Shown one piece after another: positions 53,169 to 63,063 of a DNA stretch of 64,000 bases. The notes under the pieces were generated by a model. The model saw only the letters and a list, made by a program, of their open reading frames with translations, did not search any database and was not told the origin of the DNA. How positions within the stretch are numbered: position 1 is the stretch's first letter; each line of letters opens with the position of its first letter. The stretch lies in the NCBI RefSeq assembly GCF_001942625.1, contig NZ_MLCL01000074.1, forward strand, positions 48,597 through 112,596, in the 5' to 3' direction. A program made the position numbers and the translations under genes. The DNA is from Mycobacterium syngnathidarum. Its GTDB lineage: Bacteria > Actinomycetota > Actinomycetes > Mycobacteriales > Mycobacteriaceae.

Positions 53169-54491
53169 GTGACCACCGTCATCGCCGATGCTCGCCGCGC
53201 CTCCACCCGTGCCGCCTCATCCGGCAACCTGTCCCGCACGCCGCCCGCAGCCTCGCGCTATCCGCAGTCGCGGCTCCTGCACATCGTCGCGCCCTCGCTC
53301 AAGGTGCCCGACGCCGCCGCGGCATCGGTGTTCGGTGCGGTCCGCAGCCGCGGCCCCGTCGCCCGTGACGTCATCGCCCAGCTCACGCAGCTGAGCATCG
53401 CGACCGTCAACCGTCAGGTCACCGCGCTACTCGACGCCGGCGTCCTGCGGGAGCGGGCCGATCTGGCGGTGTCGGGGGCCATCGGACGGCCCCGCGTGCC
53501 CGTCGAGGTCAACCATGAGCCCTATCTCACGCTCGGAATCCACATCGGTGCGCGCGCCACCAGCATCGTGGCTGCCGACCTGTTCGGTCGCACCCTCGAC
53601 GTGGTCGAGACGCCGACCCCGTCGGGACCGCAGGGCGCGGCGCTGGCCGCGCTGGCCTCCAGTGCCCGCCGCTACCTGAGCCGCTGGCACCGCCGCCGCC
53701 CGTTGTGGGTCGGGGTCGCCGCCGGTGGCGTCGTCGACAGCGCCACCGGGTATCTCGATCACCCGCGGCTCGGCTGGGCCGACGCCCCGGTGGGCCCGGT
53801 GCTCGCCGAAGCCCTCGGACTGCCGGTGTCGGTGGCCTCGCACGTCGACGCGATGGCCGGCGCCGAACTGCTACTGGGCGGACAGCGTCGGGCACCGGAG
53901 GCCGCCGGTGCCCCGGCCCGGACCAGCCTCTATGTGTATGCCCGTGAGACCGTCGGCTACGCACTGTCCATCGACGGCCGTGTGCACTCCCCGGCCAGCG
54001 GGCCCGGCACCATCGCCGGCCTGCCCGCTCGGTCCGAACTGCTCGGTGGCTCAGGGCAATTGGAATCCACCGTGAGTGACGAAGCGGTGCTCAACGCGGC
54101 CCGCAAGCTGCGGATCATCCCGGCCGAGGGGCCGTCGTCAACACTGGCGGCGGTGCTGCGTGCGGCCCGGCAGGGCAACGGCCAGGCGGTCGAGCTGCTG
54201 GCGGACCGGGCCCGGGTGCTCGGTGAGGCCGTCGCGCTGCTTCGTGACCTGCTCAACCCCGATGATCTGGTGCTCGGCGGGCAGGCGTTCACCGAATACC
54301 CCGAGGGCCTGCCGGTCGTGGAGGACGCCGTCACCCGACGGTCGGTGCTGGGACACCGCGATATCCGGCTGACGGCCTTCGGCAACCGGGTCCAGGAGGC
54401 CAGCGCCGGCATCGTTTCGCTGGGCGGCCTGTACGCCGATCCGATCGGTGCCATGCGGCGCGCTCAAGCCCGTCGATCCGCCGCGGTGTAG
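53169..54491 (+). CDS. ROK-family transcriptional regulator (Rv0485-like)
   Basis: 440 aa, GTG start at 53169. N-terminal winged helix: [42 protein letters not shown] near residue 50-90. ROK sugar-kinase-like domain follows: [19 protein letters not shown] near 124 and [13 protein letters not shown] near 180; the kinase motifs are incomplete, so it is a regulator, not a kinase. Equivalent to Rv0485, upstream of mshA; in M. tuberculosis Rv0485 affects PE13/PPE18 and virulence. Precedes mshA by 10 bp, likely one operon under the Cys leader. Confidence 0.92.
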   Translation: MTTVIADARRASTRAASSGNLSRTPPAASRYPQSRLLHIVAPSLKVPDAAAASVFGAVRSRGPVARDVIAQLTQLSIATVNRQVTALLDAGVLRERADLAVSGAIGRPRVPVEVNHEPYLTLGIHIGARATSIVAADLFGRTLDVVETPTPSGPQGAALAALASSARRYLSRWHRRRPLWVGVAAGGVVDSATGYLDHPRLGWADAPVGPVLAEALGLPVSVASHVDAMAGAELLLGGQRRAPEAAGAPARTSLYVYARETVGYALSIDGRVHSPASGPGTIAGLPARSELLGGSGQLESTVSDEAVLNAARKLRIIPAEGPSSTLAAVLRAARQGNGQAVELLADRARVLGEAVALLRDLLNPDDLVLGGQAFTEYPEGLPVVEDAVTRRSVLGHRDIRLTAFGNRVQEASAGIVSLGGLYADPIGAMRRAQARRSAAV

Positions 54492-54501
54492 ACATGTCTG
54501 T

Positions 54502-55806
54502 GTGCGTCTAGCCACGGACCTCGAGATCCCGCACCGCGTTGCGGTGTTATCCGTACACACTTCGCCGCTGGCGCAGCCGGGTACCGGCGATGCGGGCGGG
54601 ATGAATGTCTATGTACTGCAGACGGCGCTGCAGCTGGCCCGTCGCGGTGTCGAGGTGGAGGTTTTCACCAGGGCCACCTCGTCGTCGGACGCCCCGGTGG
54701 TGCCGGTGGCGCCCGGGGTGCTGGTGCGCAACGTGGTGGCCGGGCCGTTCGAGGGCCTGGACAAATACGACCTGCCCACCCAGCTGTGCGCCTTCACCGC
54801 GGGGGTGTTGCGCGCGGAGGCGACCCACGAGCCCGGCTACTACGACGTCGTGCACTCGCACTACTGGCTGTCGGGTCAGGTCGGCTGGCTGGCCTCCGAC
54901 CGCTGGGCGGTGCCGCTGGTGCACACCGCGCACACCCTGGCCGCGGTGAAGAACGCCTCCCTGGCCGCGGGTGACTCGCCCGAGCCACCGCTGCGCGCGG
55001 TGGGGGAGCAGCAGGTGGTCGACGAGGCCGACCGTCTCATCGTCAACACCGAACATGAAGCGCAACAACTGGTTTCACTGCACCATGCCGATCCGACGCG
55101 GATCGACGTGGTGCATCCGGGGGTCGATCTGGACGCCTTCACCCCGGGGGATCGCGATGCGGCGCGGGCCGTCCTTGGCCTCGCGCCCGACGAGCAGGTG
55201 GTCGCGTTCGTGGGCCGGATCCAGCCGCTCAAGGCGCCCGACGTGTTGTTGCGTGCCGCGGCCAAACTGCCCGGGGTCCGGGTGCTGGTCGCCGGCGGGC
55301 CGTCCGGCAGTGGCCTGGCCGAACCCGACACCCTGATTCGGCTGGCCGACGAACTGGGTATCACCGATCGCGTGACGTTCCTGCCTCCACAATCTCGCGA
55401 ACAACTGGTCAACGTGTACCGCGCCGCCGATCTGGTCGCGGTGCCCAGCTACTCCGAATCCTTCGGTCTGGTCGCCATCGAAGCCCAGGCTTGCGGCACG
55501 CCGGTGGTGGCGGCAGCCGTCGGCGGGCTGCCGGTCGCGGTTGCCGACGGGGTCAGCGGTGCCCTGGTGAACGGCCATGACGTCGACGACTGGGCGGCCG
55601 CGATCGACGACGTGCTGCAGCGTGATCCCGGCCCGCTGAGCGTGGCCGCCGCCGCTCACGCCGCGCAGTTCTCCTGGGGCCACACCGTCGACGCCCTGCT
55701 CACCAGCTACGGCCACGCGATGAGCGACTACCGGTCCCGCCACCGCAGGCCGTCGGGCCGCAGGCCCGGGCGGCGGTTCGCCCTGCGTCGGGGGGTGCGG
55801 ACATGA
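54502..55806 (+). CDS. mshA: D-inositol-3-phosphate glycosyltransferase
   Basis: 434 aa GT-B (GT4) enzyme; joins GlcNAc from UDP-GlcNAc to inositol-3-phosphate, step 1 of mycothiol synthesis. [26 protein letters not shown] near residue 12-38 is the conserved N-terminal loop (PGTGDxGGMNVY); later [19 protein letters not shown] near 230 and the nucleotide-sugar site [22 protein letters not shown] near 315 (ESFGLVxxEA). GTG start at 54502; the frame is open upstream but that part overlaps the ROK gene. Ends overlapping the YbjN gene (ATGA). Homologue of Rv0486. Confidence 0.97.
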   Translation: MRLATDLEIPHRVAVLSVHTSPLAQPGTGDAGGMNVYVLQTALQLARRGVEVEVFTRATSSSDAPVVPVAPGVLVRNVVAGPFEGLDKYDLPTQLCAFTAGVLRAEATHEPGYYDVVHSHYWLSGQVGWLASDRWAVPLVHTAHTLAAVKNASLAAGDSPEPPLRAVGEQQVVDEADRLIVNTEHEAQQLVSLHHADPTRIDVVHPGVDLDAFTPGDRDAARAVLGLAPDEQVVAFVGRIQPLKAPDVLLRAAAKLPGVRVLVAGGPSGSGLAEPDTLIRLADELGITDRVTFLPPQSREQLVNVYRAADLVAVPSYSESFGLVAIEAQACGTPVVAAAVGGLPVAVADGVSGALVNGHDVDDWAAAIDDVLQRDPGPLSVAAAAHAAQFSWGHTVDALLTSYGHAMSDYRSRHRRPSGRRPGRRFALRRGVRT

Positions 55807-56300
55807 GCGACGTGGCAAAGACCATCACCGACACCCTCGACGAGCACGAGCTGGTCTACCAGCACCACAAGGGCGCCCACGGCGGACTGCCCGGCATCGT
55901 GGTCGAGCTGCCGGGGGAGCGCAAGCTCAAGACCAACACCATCCTGAGCATCGGCGAGCACTCGGTGCGGGTCGAGGCCTTCGTGTGCCGCAAGCCCGAC
56001 GAGAACTTCGAAGGCGTCTACCGGTTCCTGCTCAAGCGCAACCGCAGGCTCTACGGGGTTGCCTACACCCTCGACAACGTCGGCGACATCTACCTCGTCG
56101 GCCGGATGGCCCTGCACTCGGTCACCGCCGAGGAGATCGACCGGGTGCTGGGCCAGGTGCTCGAAGCCGTCGACTCCGACTTCAACACCCTGCTGGAGTT
56201 GGGGTTCCGATCCTCCATCCAGAAGGAGTGGGAGTGGCGGGTCTCGCGCGGTGAGTCGCTGAAGAACCTCGAAGCTTTTGAGCACCTCATCGACGACTGA
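55803..56300 (+). CDS. YbjN-domain protein (Rv0487-like)
   Basis: 165 aa, 4-bp overlap with mshA. YbjN-fold type: [49 protein letters not shown] near residues 40-90 and [26 protein letters not shown] near 116. Similar to type III secretion chaperone-like folds. Always beside mshA in mycobacteria, so coupled expression suggests a role in mycothiol or in stability of MshA, not demonstrated. In M. tuberculosis a LysE transporter gene (Rv0488) follows; it is absent here. Confidence 0.9.
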   Translation: MSDVAKTITDTLDEHELVYQHHKGAHGGLPGIVVELPGERKLKTNTILSIGEHSVRVEAFVCRKPDENFEGVYRFLLKRNRRLYGVAYTLDNVGDIYLVGRMALHSVTAEEIDRVLGQVLEAVDSDFNTLLELGFRSSIQKEWEWRVSRGESLKNLEAFEHLIDD

Positions 56301-56350
56301 GCGTCCGTGAGAAGATCACACGACCCGCACGCGAGGAGGAAAACTCACCC

Positions 56351-57094
56351 ATGCCGACGCTGATCCTGCTCCGCCACGGTGAGAGCGACTGGAACCAGAA
56401 GAACCTGTTCACCGGATGGGTTGACGTCGACCTCACCGAGAAGGGCCGCACCGAGGCGGTGCGTGGCGGCAAGCTGCTGGTCGAGCAGGACGTGCTGCCC
56501 GACGTGGTGTACACCTCGCTGCTGCGCCGCGCGATCACCACCGCCAACCTCGCCCTGGACGCCGCCGACCGGCACTGGATCCCCGTGCATCGCGACTGGC
56601 GGCTCAACGAGCGGCACTACGGCGCGCTGCAGGGCCTGGACAAGGCCGCCACCAAGGAGAAGTACGGCGAAGAGCAGTTCATGGCATGGCGGCGTAGCTA
56701 TGACACCCCGCCGCCGCCCATCGAGAAAGGCAGTGAGTTCAGCCAGGACGCCGACCCGCGCTACGCCGACATCGGCGGCGGCCCGCTGACCGAATGCCTC
56801 AAGGACGTGGTGACGCGCTTCGTGCCGTACTACGAGAACACGATCGTGCCCGACCTGCGGGCCGGCAAGACCGTGCTGATCGCCGCCCACGGCAACTCGC
56901 TGCGCGCGCTGGTCAAATACCTCGACGGAATGTCGGACGAACAGGTCGTCGGCCTGAACATCCCGACCGGTATCCCGCTGCGCTACGAACTCGACGACAA
57001 CCTCAAGCCCCTGGTCGCCGGCGGTGAGTACCTCGACCCGGAGGCAGCCGCTGCCGGGGCTGCCGCGGTCGCCGCGCAGGGCGCCAAGAAATAG
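56351..57094 (+). CDS. gpm1: 2,3-bisphosphoglycerate-dependent phosphoglycerate mutase
   Basis: 247 aa glycolytic enzyme converting 3-phosphoglycerate to 2-phosphoglycerate. Phosphohistidine motif [20 protein letters not shown] near residues 5-24 (His 10), [12 protein letters not shown] near 90, [12 protein letters not shown] near 145, second His in [11 protein letters not shown] near 182. ATG follows GAGGAGG with good spacing. Equivalent to Rv0489, and as there the senX3-regX3 operon follows. Confidence 0.98.
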   Translation: MPTLILLRHGESDWNQKNLFTGWVDVDLTEKGRTEAVRGGKLLVEQDVLPDVVYTSLLRRAITTANLALDAADRHWIPVHRDWRLNERHYGALQGLDKAATKEKYGEEQFMAWRRSYDTPPPPIEKGSEFSQDADPRYADIGGGPLTECLKDVVTRFVPYYENTIVPDLRAGKTVLIAAHGNSLRALVKYLDGMSDEQVVGLNIPTGIPLRYELDDNLKPLVAGGEYLDPEAAAAGAAAVAAQGAKK

Positions 57095-57128
57095 TTCGCT
57101 GGGCACTCGGGCCTGCCGGCAAACGGCA

Positions 57129-57231
57129 GGTTACCGGGGGTTAACGACAGCCGAACTCCTGTATTTGTCGGTGTGACTTGTCCCGTTTTGGCCGCACGCT
57201 GCTGGGATGACGTTCACCGGGTGCGTACGAT
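57129..57231 (+). promoter_or_regulatory. senX3 promoter region with PHO-box-like repeats
   Basis: GGTTACC at 57129-57135 and GGTTAAC at 57139-57145 form a direct repeat, and an exact GTTCACC half-site lies at 57212-57218, the consensus PHO/RegX3-type half-site. TACGAT at 57226-57231 is followed by 6 bases and the GTG start at 57238 (leaderless). Consistent with autoregulation by RegX3, though spacing of the repeats (10 bp) is not the standard 11. Confidence 0.45.
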
Positions 57232-57237
57232 TTTCGC

Positions 57238-58425
57238 GTGAGCTTGGTGTCGGCGTTACTGCTGACGGCGGTCGTGTCGTTGCTCGCGCTGATCGTCGGC
57301 GCGGGTGTGGCCGCCGCAGTCGTACCCCGCCTCATGGCCAGGCGGCAGCGTCGCGAAGCCGATGAGGCGGGTATGACGGTGTCGCAGATGCTGCAGCACA
57401 TCGTCTCCGCATCCCCCAACGGCATCGTCGTGGTCGACACGTTCAACGACGTCGTCTACGCCAATGACCGGGCCACCGAGCTGGGCGTCGTGCGCGACCG
57501 GCTTCTCGACGACCGGGCCTGGCGGGCCGCTGAGCAGGTGTTCGCCACCGGCCAGCCCATCGACGTCGACCTGTCGCCGCGCAAGCTTCCGCACCCTGGA
57601 CGCTCGGGCATCTCGGTGCGCGGCTGGGTGCGGTTGCTGTCCGACGAGGACCGCCGGTTCGCCGTCGTCTACGCCGACGATCAGTCCGAGCACGCCAGGA
57701 TGGAAGCGACCCGGCGGGACTTCGTGGCCAACGTCAGCCACGAGCTCAAGACCCCGGTGGGTGCCATGCGGGTGCTGGCCGAGGCGCTGCAGGCCTCCGC
57801 CGACGATTCGGACATGGTGCGCCGGTTCTCCGACAAGATGGTCGCCGAATCGCTGCGGCTGGCCGACATGGTCGGAGAGCTGATCGAACTGTCCCGGCTG
57901 CAGGGCGCCGAGCGCCTGCCGGACCTGGGCGCCGTCGACGTCGACACCGTGGTGTCCGAGGCGCTGTCACGGCACAAGGTGGCCGCCGACAAAGCCGACA
58001 TCTCCATCACCACCGACGCACCGACCGGCTACCGGGTTCTGGGTGATCAGACCCTGCTCGTCACCGCCGTCGCCAACCTGGTGTCCAACGCAATTGCATA
58101 CTCGCCCAACGGATCCGGAATATCCGTCAGTCGGCGCCGGCGGGGCGGCAGTGTCGAGATCGCGGTCACCGACCGCGGTATCGGAATCGCCAAGGCCGAT
58201 CAGGAGCGGGTCTTCGAGCGGTTCTTCCGGGTCGACAAGGCCCGGTCGCGCGCCACCGGCGGCACCGGGCTGGGCCTGGCGATCGTCAAACACGTGGCCG
58301 CCAACCACAACGGAACCATCCGGCTGTGGAGTCAGCCGGGCACCGGGTCGACGTTCACGTTGTCGATCCCGGCCTTTCCCGAAACCGATGAGCCCAAGAG
58401 TGGCTCAGACGACCGAGAGGATTAG
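57238..58425 (+). CDS. senX3: Sensor histidine kinase SenX3
   Basis: 395 aa, GTG start. Membrane anchor at the N-terminus ([22 protein letters not shown]), then a PAS domain ([26 protein letters not shown] near residues 55-150), HisKA domain with phosphoacceptor His in [19 protein letters not shown] near 165, and HATPase: [15 protein letters not shown] (N box), ITDRGIGI-like [24 protein letters not shown] (G1), [12 protein letters not shown] (G2). Forms with RegX3 the phosphate-limitation two-component system; in mycobacteria SenX3 acts with PhoU/Pst. Fourth gene element after gpm1; 8 bp to regX3. Confidence 0.98.
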   Translation: MSLVSALLLTAVVSLLALIVGAGVAAAVVPRLMARRQRREADEAGMTVSQMLQHIVSASPNGIVVVDTFNDVVYANDRATELGVVRDRLLDDRAWRAAEQVFATGQPIDVDLSPRKLPHPGRSGISVRGWVRLLSDEDRRFAVVYADDQSEHARMEATRRDFVANVSHELKTPVGAMRVLAEALQASADDSDMVRRFSDKMVAESLRLADMVGELIELSRLQGAERLPDLGAVDVDTVVSEALSRHKVAADKADISITTDAPTGYRVLGDQTLLVTAVANLVSNAIAYSPNGSGISVSRRRRGGSVEIAVTDRGIGIAKADQERVFERFFRVDKARSRATGGTGLGLAIVKHVAANHNGTIRLWSQPGTGSTFTLSIPAFPETDEPKSGSDDRED

Positions 58426-58433
58426 CGAGACCG

Positions 58434-59120
58434 ATGACCAGCGTGTTGATCGTTGAGGACGAGGAGTCGCTGGCCGATCCCCTGGCATTCCTGCTCCGCA
58501 AGGAAGGCTTCGAGGCCACCGTGGTGGCCGATGGTCCCTCCGCACTGGCCGAGTTCGAGCGCTCCGGCGCCGATATCGTCCTGCTGGACCTGATGCTGCC
58601 GGGGATGAGCGGTACCGACGTCTGTAAGCAACTGCGTGCGCGGTCCAGCGTGCCCGTGATCATGGTGACCGCGCGCGACAGCGAGATCGACAAGGTCGTC
58701 GGCCTCGAGTTGGGCGCCGATGACTATGTCACCAAGCCGTATTCAGCCCGCGAGCTGATCGCGCGGATCCGGGCGGTGCTGCGGCGCGGCGCCGACACCG
58801 ACGACCCTGGTATCGGCGACGGCGTGCTCGAGGCCGGCCCGGTGCGGATGGACGTCGAACGGCATGTCGTCAGCGTCAACGGGGAGCAGATCACGTTGCC
58901 GCTCAAGGAGTTCGACCTGCTGGAGTACCTGATGCGCAACAGTGGCCGGGTACTCACCCGTGGTCAGCTGATCGACCGGGTGTGGGGCGCCGACTATGTG
59001 GGCGACACCAAAACCCTTGACGTGCATGTCAAGCGGTTGCGGTCGAAGATCGAGTCCGACCCGGCCAACCCGGTGCACCTGGTCACCGTGCGGGGCCTGG
59101 GCTACAAGCTGGAGGGCTGA
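58434..59120 (+). CDS. regX3: Response regulator RegX3
   Basis: 228 aa OmpR/PhoB-type regulator. Receiver domain: VLIVEDEESLADPL with acidic pocket, phosphoacceptor Asp in IVLLDLMLPGMSG near residue 52, Thr in IMVTARDS, Lys in VTKPYSARELIARI near 101. Winged helix: LPLKEFDLLEYLMRNSGRVLTRGQLIDRVWG then VDVHVKRLRSKIE and TVRGLGYKLE. The senX3-regX3 gap here is 8 bp, without the MIRU repeats that fill it in M. tuberculosis. Activates phosphate-starvation genes. Confidence 0.98.
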   Translation: MTSVLIVEDEESLADPLAFLLRKEGFEATVVADGPSALAEFERSGADIVLLDLMLPGMSGTDVCKQLRARSSVPVIMVTARDSEIDKVVGLELGADDYVTKPYSARELIARIRAVLRRGADTDDPGIGDGVLEAGPVRMDVERHVVSVNGEQITLPLKEFDLLEYLMRNSGRVLTRGQLIDRVWGADYVGDTKTLDVHVKRLRSKIESDPANPVHLVTVRGLGYKLEG

Positions 59121-59129
59121 GCCGCCGGG

Positions 59130-59906
59130 TCACTCGGCCGCGCGGGTCGCCGGGTGCACGGCCACCAGGCCCAGGGCGCTGCGGCGCCGGCACATCGCGG
59201 CCAACTCGGCGTAAGCCTTCTCGCCGAGCACCGCGATGAGCTCGGGGGCGTAGGACTCGAACACCGGGCGGGCACCCACATGGGCGGCCGGGTCGCCGGT
59301 GCAGTACCAATGCAGGTCCGCGCCTCCTTCGCCCCAGCCGCGACGGTCGTACTCGGTGATGACGGTCCGCAGGACCTGGGTGTCGTCGGGCCGGGTGATC
59401 CATTCCTGGCTGCGCCGGATCGGCAACTGCCAGCACACGTCGGGCTTCATGGTCAGCGGTTCGACGCCGAGCTTGAGGGCCTTGCTGTGCAGCGCGCACC
59501 CGATCCCGCCCGGGAAGCCGGGACGGTTCAGGAAGATGCAGGCGCCCTTGTGCTTTCGGGTCCGCAGGTTGGGCTTGCCGTCGTATTCGTCGTCTTCCAG
59601 GTAGCCCTTGCGGCCCAACCCCTTGTCCCGGAACTGCCAGTCCTCATCGGTCAGTTGCTTGACGGCGTCGTCGAGCCGGGCCCGGTCGTCGTCGTCAGAA
59701 AGGAACGCGCCATGCGAACAGCAGCCGTCGTCGGGGCGGCCCTCGACGGTGCCCTTGCAGGCCGGCGTGCCGAACACACACGTCCAGCGGGACAGCAGCC
59801 ACGTCATGTCGGCCGCGATCAGATGTGTCGCGTCCTCCGGGTCATAGAACTCCACCCATTCGCGGGCAAAGTCGAGTTCGACTTCGCCGGGATGCACATC
59901 TGTCAC
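59130..59906 (-). CDS. Cys-rich DUF3109/Rv0495c-like protein
   Basis: 258 aa, GTG start at 59906 ([17 protein letters not shown]). Nine or more Cys: [12 protein letters not shown] near 37, [11 protein letters not shown] near 55, KGACIFLN near 112, [12 protein letters not shown] near 125, [14 protein letters not shown] near 146, HWYCTG. The spacing of these Cys and the neighbouring His residues is like the YkgJ/DUF3109 families, thought to bind iron-sulfur or zinc. A TACCGT -10 box 7 bases before the start fits leaderless mRNA. Convergent to regX3 with a 9-bp gap; divergent from ppx1. Confidence 0.85.
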   Translation of the reverse strand: MTDVHPGEVELDFAREWVEFYDPEDATHLIAADMTWLLSRWTCVFGTPACKGTVEGRPDDGCCSHGAFLSDDDDRARLDDAVKQLTDEDWQFRDKGLGRKGYLEDDEYDGKPNLRTRKHKGACIFLNRPGFPGGIGCALHSKALKLGVEPLTMKPDVCWQLPIRRSQEWITRPDDTQVLRTVITEYDRRGWGEGGADLHWYCTGDPAAHVGARPVFESYAPELIAVLGEKAYAELAAMCRRRSALGLVAVHPATRAAE

Positions 59907-60043
59907 GGCGCAAACGGTACTCGCATATGGCGGAACGCATTTCCCAACCGCGGTACGACGCGCGGTGGGGCATGCCACAACCCGCGTCCGCCGCTGCCGC
60001 GGGTTGCGGGAGGTCCGGCCACGAAGCGCTGGTCGGCTGCGGT

Positions 60044-60049
60044 TAGGTT
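60044..60049 (+). promoter_or_regulatory. -10 box of ppx1, probable leaderless start
   Basis: TAGGTT, 6 bases before GTG 60056, identical in sequence and spacing to the box before the polycysteine leader. Confidence 0.45.
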
Positions 60050-60055
60050 GGTGCG

Positions 60056-61027
60056 GTGCGGTTAGGCGTGCTCGATGTCGGTAGTAACACGGTTCACCTC
60101 CTGGTGGTGGATGCGCGCCGTGGCGGGCACCCGACCCCGATGAGCTCCACGAAGGCGGCCTTGCGGCTGGCCGAGGCGATCGACGGCTCGGGCAAGCTGA
60201 CCCGCAAGGGGGCGGACAGCTTGGTGGCCACCGTTGACGAGTTCGCCAAAATCGCCACCAGCTCGGGATGTGCCGAATTGATGGCGTTTGCCACCTCCGC
60301 GGTGCGCGACGCCACCAACTCTGAGGAAGTGCTGGCAAGAGTGCGGGCCGAGACGGGGGTGTCCCTCGGTGTGCTCAGCGGTGTCGACGAGTCGCGGCTG
60401 ACCTTTCTGGCGGTGCGCCGCTGGTACGGCTGGAGCGCAGGCCGGATCATCAACATCGACATCGGCGGCGGATCGCTGGAGCTGTCGAGCGGGGTGGACG
60501 AAGAGCCCGAGGTGGCGCTGTCGCTGCCGCTGGGCGCAGGCCGGCTGACCAGGGAATGGTTGGCCGAGGACCCACCTGGGCGGCGCCGGGTCGCGATGCT
60601 GAGGGACTGGCTGGCCAACGAACTCGCCGATGCCGGTGCGACGATGCGCCGCTCCGGAAATCCGGACCTGGCGGTGGCGACGTCGAAGACGTTTCGGTCG
60701 CTGGCCCGACTGACCGGGGCAGCGCCGTCGGGGGCGGGCCCGCGGGTGAAGCGAACCCTCACCGCGGCTGGATTAAGACAGCTCATAGCTTTCATCTCTA
60801 GGATGACAGCGGCTGACCGTGCCGAGCTGGAAGGGGTGAGTGCCGAGCGGGCACCACAGATCGTGGCCGGTGCTTTGGTAGCTGAAGCTAGTATGCGAGC
60901 ACTGGAGATCGATTCCGTCGACATTTGCCCCTGGGCGTTGCGGGAAGGGTTGATTCTGCGGAAACTCGACAGCGAGGCCGACGGCACAGCCTTGGTAGAG
61001 ACGTCGGCGCGGGACGCCGGACGTTAA
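60056..61027 (+). CDS. ppx1: Exopolyphosphatase Ppx1 (Rv0496-like)
   Basis: 323 aa of the Ppx/GppA phosphatase family (ASKHA fold). [17 protein letters not shown] at residues 3-19 (phosphate 1), [16 protein letters not shown] near 85, [14 protein letters not shown] near 133 (phosphate 2), and ALREGLIL near 303. Two-domain short form, without the C-terminal HD domain of E. coli Ppx. M. tuberculosis Rv0496 degrades short-chain polyphosphate. Located just downstream of the phosphate two-component system, as in other mycobacteria. Confidence 0.95.
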   Translation: MRLGVLDVGSNTVHLLVVDARRGGHPTPMSSTKAALRLAEAIDGSGKLTRKGADSLVATVDEFAKIATSSGCAELMAFATSAVRDATNSEEVLARVRAETGVSLGVLSGVDESRLTFLAVRRWYGWSAGRIINIDIGGGSLELSSGVDEEPEVALSLPLGAGRLTREWLAEDPPGRRRVAMLRDWLANELADAGATMRRSGNPDLAVATSKTFRSLARLTGAAPSGAGPRVKRTLTAAGLRQLIAFISRMTAADRAELEGVSAERAPQIVAGALVAEASMRALEIDSVDICPWALREGLILRKLDSEADGTALVETSARDAGR

Positions 61028-61056
61028 GGACAGCTAGCCCCAAAGGCAACATAGGT

Positions 61057-62151
61057 ATGACAGGACCAGAGAACAACCCATCCGGCACCCGACCGATCTC
61101 GGTAGCGGAGTTGCTGGCGAAGAACGGGACGATCGGGGCACCCCCGGTCGGCGGTCGTCGTCGGCGTCGTCGCGGAAACAGCGACGCGGTGACCGTCGCC
61201 GAACTCACCGGCGAAATCCCGATCATCACCGATGACATCGAGTTCGAACCCCACGAGGCGTCGGTTCCCGCCGCTGACCCACTGGTCGATACCGCCGTCG
61301 TGGCACCGATCCTGGACGAACCGCAGGCGCCGCCGGAACCGCGGCGCGACGAGCCCCGGGTCCGCAACGGTGGGTCGCGCCCGGCTCGGGTCGAGCCGCC
61401 CGCCAGGCCGGCCGAGCCCGAAGAGGTGCGCACCGAGGCCGAGGACGACTACGACGCGCATCTGGCCGCGCGCGACGCCGACCCGGAACCCGTCGAGTTT
61501 CGGCCTCGCCCGCGCCGCGCGCCGTACAAGCGCCCGGCGCGCGACTACCAACCGTCGGGCACCGGCGCCGAGCGCATGAGCCCTGATCCGCTCTACGACC
61601 TCGACGAGGACGAGCCGGCCGACGCGTTGGTCGAAGCCGACGTCCACGACATCGACGCGGTGGACACCGATGACGCCGCATACGACGACTACGACGACGA
61701 GTACGGGGACCGTTCCTACGGTTCGATCGGGACGCTGTTCGGCGGTGACTCGGATGTCGACGACGCTCGGCGCCGTCCCCGCGGCGGTGTCGACGAACTC
61801 GACGACGAGCTGTCCGAGGGGGCCCGCGAGGCCGATGCCTTCGACGAGCACGACGAGTACGACGAGTACGACGAGGAAACCGGGCCCAGCTCGCCGCTGG
61901 TGCGAGGGCTGTGGATCGTCGGTCAGTGCGTGATCGCGGTGGCTTTCGGTGCCGGCCTGTTCGTCGCCTTCGATCAGCTGTGGAAGTGGAACACCATCGT
62001 CGCGCTCGTGCTCGGCGTGCTGGTGATCCTCGGCCTGGCCGGAGGCGTGCGGGTGGTGCGCAAGACCGAGGACATCGGCAGCACACTGACCGCCGTGGCG
62101 GTCGGGGCGCTGGTGACCTTCGGGCCGTTGGCGCTGCTGCAGGCGAGTTGA
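61057..62151 (+). CDS. Acidic/Arg-rich membrane protein (Rv0497-like)
   Basis: 364 aa. Start ATG 61057 (MTGPENNPSGTRPISVAELLAKNG); this ISVAELLAKNGT stretch followed by an Arg run (GGRRRRRRGN) is the conserved N-terminal motif of Rv0497-like proteins. The centre is disordered and very acidic (DAAYDDYDDEYGD; DEHDEYDEYDEE), then three membrane helices near the end: LWIVGQCVIAVAFGAGLFVAF, IVALVLGVLVILGLAGGVRVV, LTAVAVGALVTFGPLALL. Possibly a cytoplasmic acidic tail that docks partner proteins. 30 bp after ppx1, so a likely operon. Confidence 0.88.
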   Translation: MTGPENNPSGTRPISVAELLAKNGTIGAPPVGGRRRRRRGNSDAVTVAELTGEIPIITDDIEFEPHEASVPAADPLVDTAVVAPILDEPQAPPEPRRDEPRVRNGGSRPARVEPPARPAEPEEVRTEAEDDYDAHLAARDADPEPVEFRPRPRRAPYKRPARDYQPSGTGAERMSPDPLYDLDEDEPADALVEADVHDIDAVDTDDAAYDDYDDEYGDRSYGSIGTLFGGDSDVDDARRRPRGGVDELDDELSEGAREADAFDEHDEYDEYDEETGPSSPLVRGLWIVGQCVIAVAFGAGLFVAFDQLWKWNTIVALVLGVLVILGLAGGVRVVRKTEDIGSTLTAVAVGALVTFGPLALLQAS

Positions 62152-62173
62152 TACTCCAGTACACAATTGGGTT

Positions 62174-63019
62174 GTGCGCCCAGCCATCAAGATCGGCCTG
62201 TCCACCGCTTCGGTCTATCCGCTGAGGACCGAGGCCGCGTTCGAATACGCCGCCAGGCTCGGTTACGACGGTGTCGAGCTGATGGTGTGGGCCGAATCGG
62301 TCAGCCAGTCCGTCGAGGCTGTTGCGGCCTTGTCCGCTCACTACGGGGTGCCGGTGCTGTCGGTGCACGCGCCCTGTCTGCTGATCTCGCAGCGGGTCTG
62401 GGGCGCCAACCCGATCCCGAAACTGGAACGCAGCGTGCGCGCCGCCGAACAACTCGGCGCACAGACCGTCGTCGTGCATCCGCCGTTCCGCTGGCAGCGC
62501 CGCTACGCCGAGGGTTTCAGCGATCAGGTCGCGCAACTGGAGGCCGACAGCGAGGTGCTGGTGGCGGTGGAGAACATGTTCCCTTTTCGGGCCGACCGGT
62601 TCTTCGGTGCGGGCGGCACGTCCATCGAGCGCATGCGTAAGCGCGGCGGCGGGCCCGGCCCGGGTATTTCCGCGTTCGCACCGTCCTACGACCCGCTGGA
62701 CGGCAATCACGCGCACTACACGCTCGACCTGAGCCACACCGCCACGGCGGGCACCGACGCCCTGGACATGGCCCGGCGCATGGGCGACGGCCTGGTGCAC
62801 CTGCACTTGGCGGACGGCAAGGGTGCGTCCACCGACGAGCACCTGGTTCCCGGCCGCGGCACTCAGCCGGCCGCCGAGGTGTGCCAGATGTTGGCCGCGA
62901 GCGATTTCTCGGGCCACGTCGTGCTGGAGGTCACCACGTCGGCGGCCAAGACCGCCGCCGAGCGCGAGGCGCTGCTGGCCGAGTCGCTGCAGTTCGCCCG
63001 CACACACCTGTTGCGCTGA
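62174..63019 (+). CDS. Xylose-isomerase-like TIM-barrel protein (Rv0498-like)
   Basis: 281 aa, GTG start. AP endonuclease 2/sugar isomerase superfamily: KIGLSTASVYPLRTEAAFEYAARLGYDGVELMVW near residues 6-39, PVLSVHAPCLL near 62, VVVHPPFRWQRRYA near 95, Glu in VAVENMFPF near 135, and HYTLDLSHTATAG near 175 with HLHLADGKG near 208. The Glu/His/Asp metal ligands are in place. Real substrate unknown; sugar phosphate isomerase or epimerase-like. Conserved downstream of Rv0497. Confidence 0.9.
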   Translation: MRPAIKIGLSTASVYPLRTEAAFEYAARLGYDGVELMVWAESVSQSVEAVAALSAHYGVPVLSVHAPCLLISQRVWGANPIPKLERSVRAAEQLGAQTVVVHPPFRWQRRYAEGFSDQVAQLEADSEVLVAVENMFPFRADRFFGAGGTSIERMRKRGGGPGPGISAFAPSYDPLDGNHAHYTLDLSHTATAGTDALDMARRMGDGLVHLHLADGKGASTDEHLVPGRGTQPAAEVCQMLAASDFSGHVVLEVTTSAAKTAAEREALLAESLQFARTHLLR

Positions 63020-63063
63020 GGCGCCGAATCTGAGCCCTGACCACTCCTGCAGAAGGACCGCAC

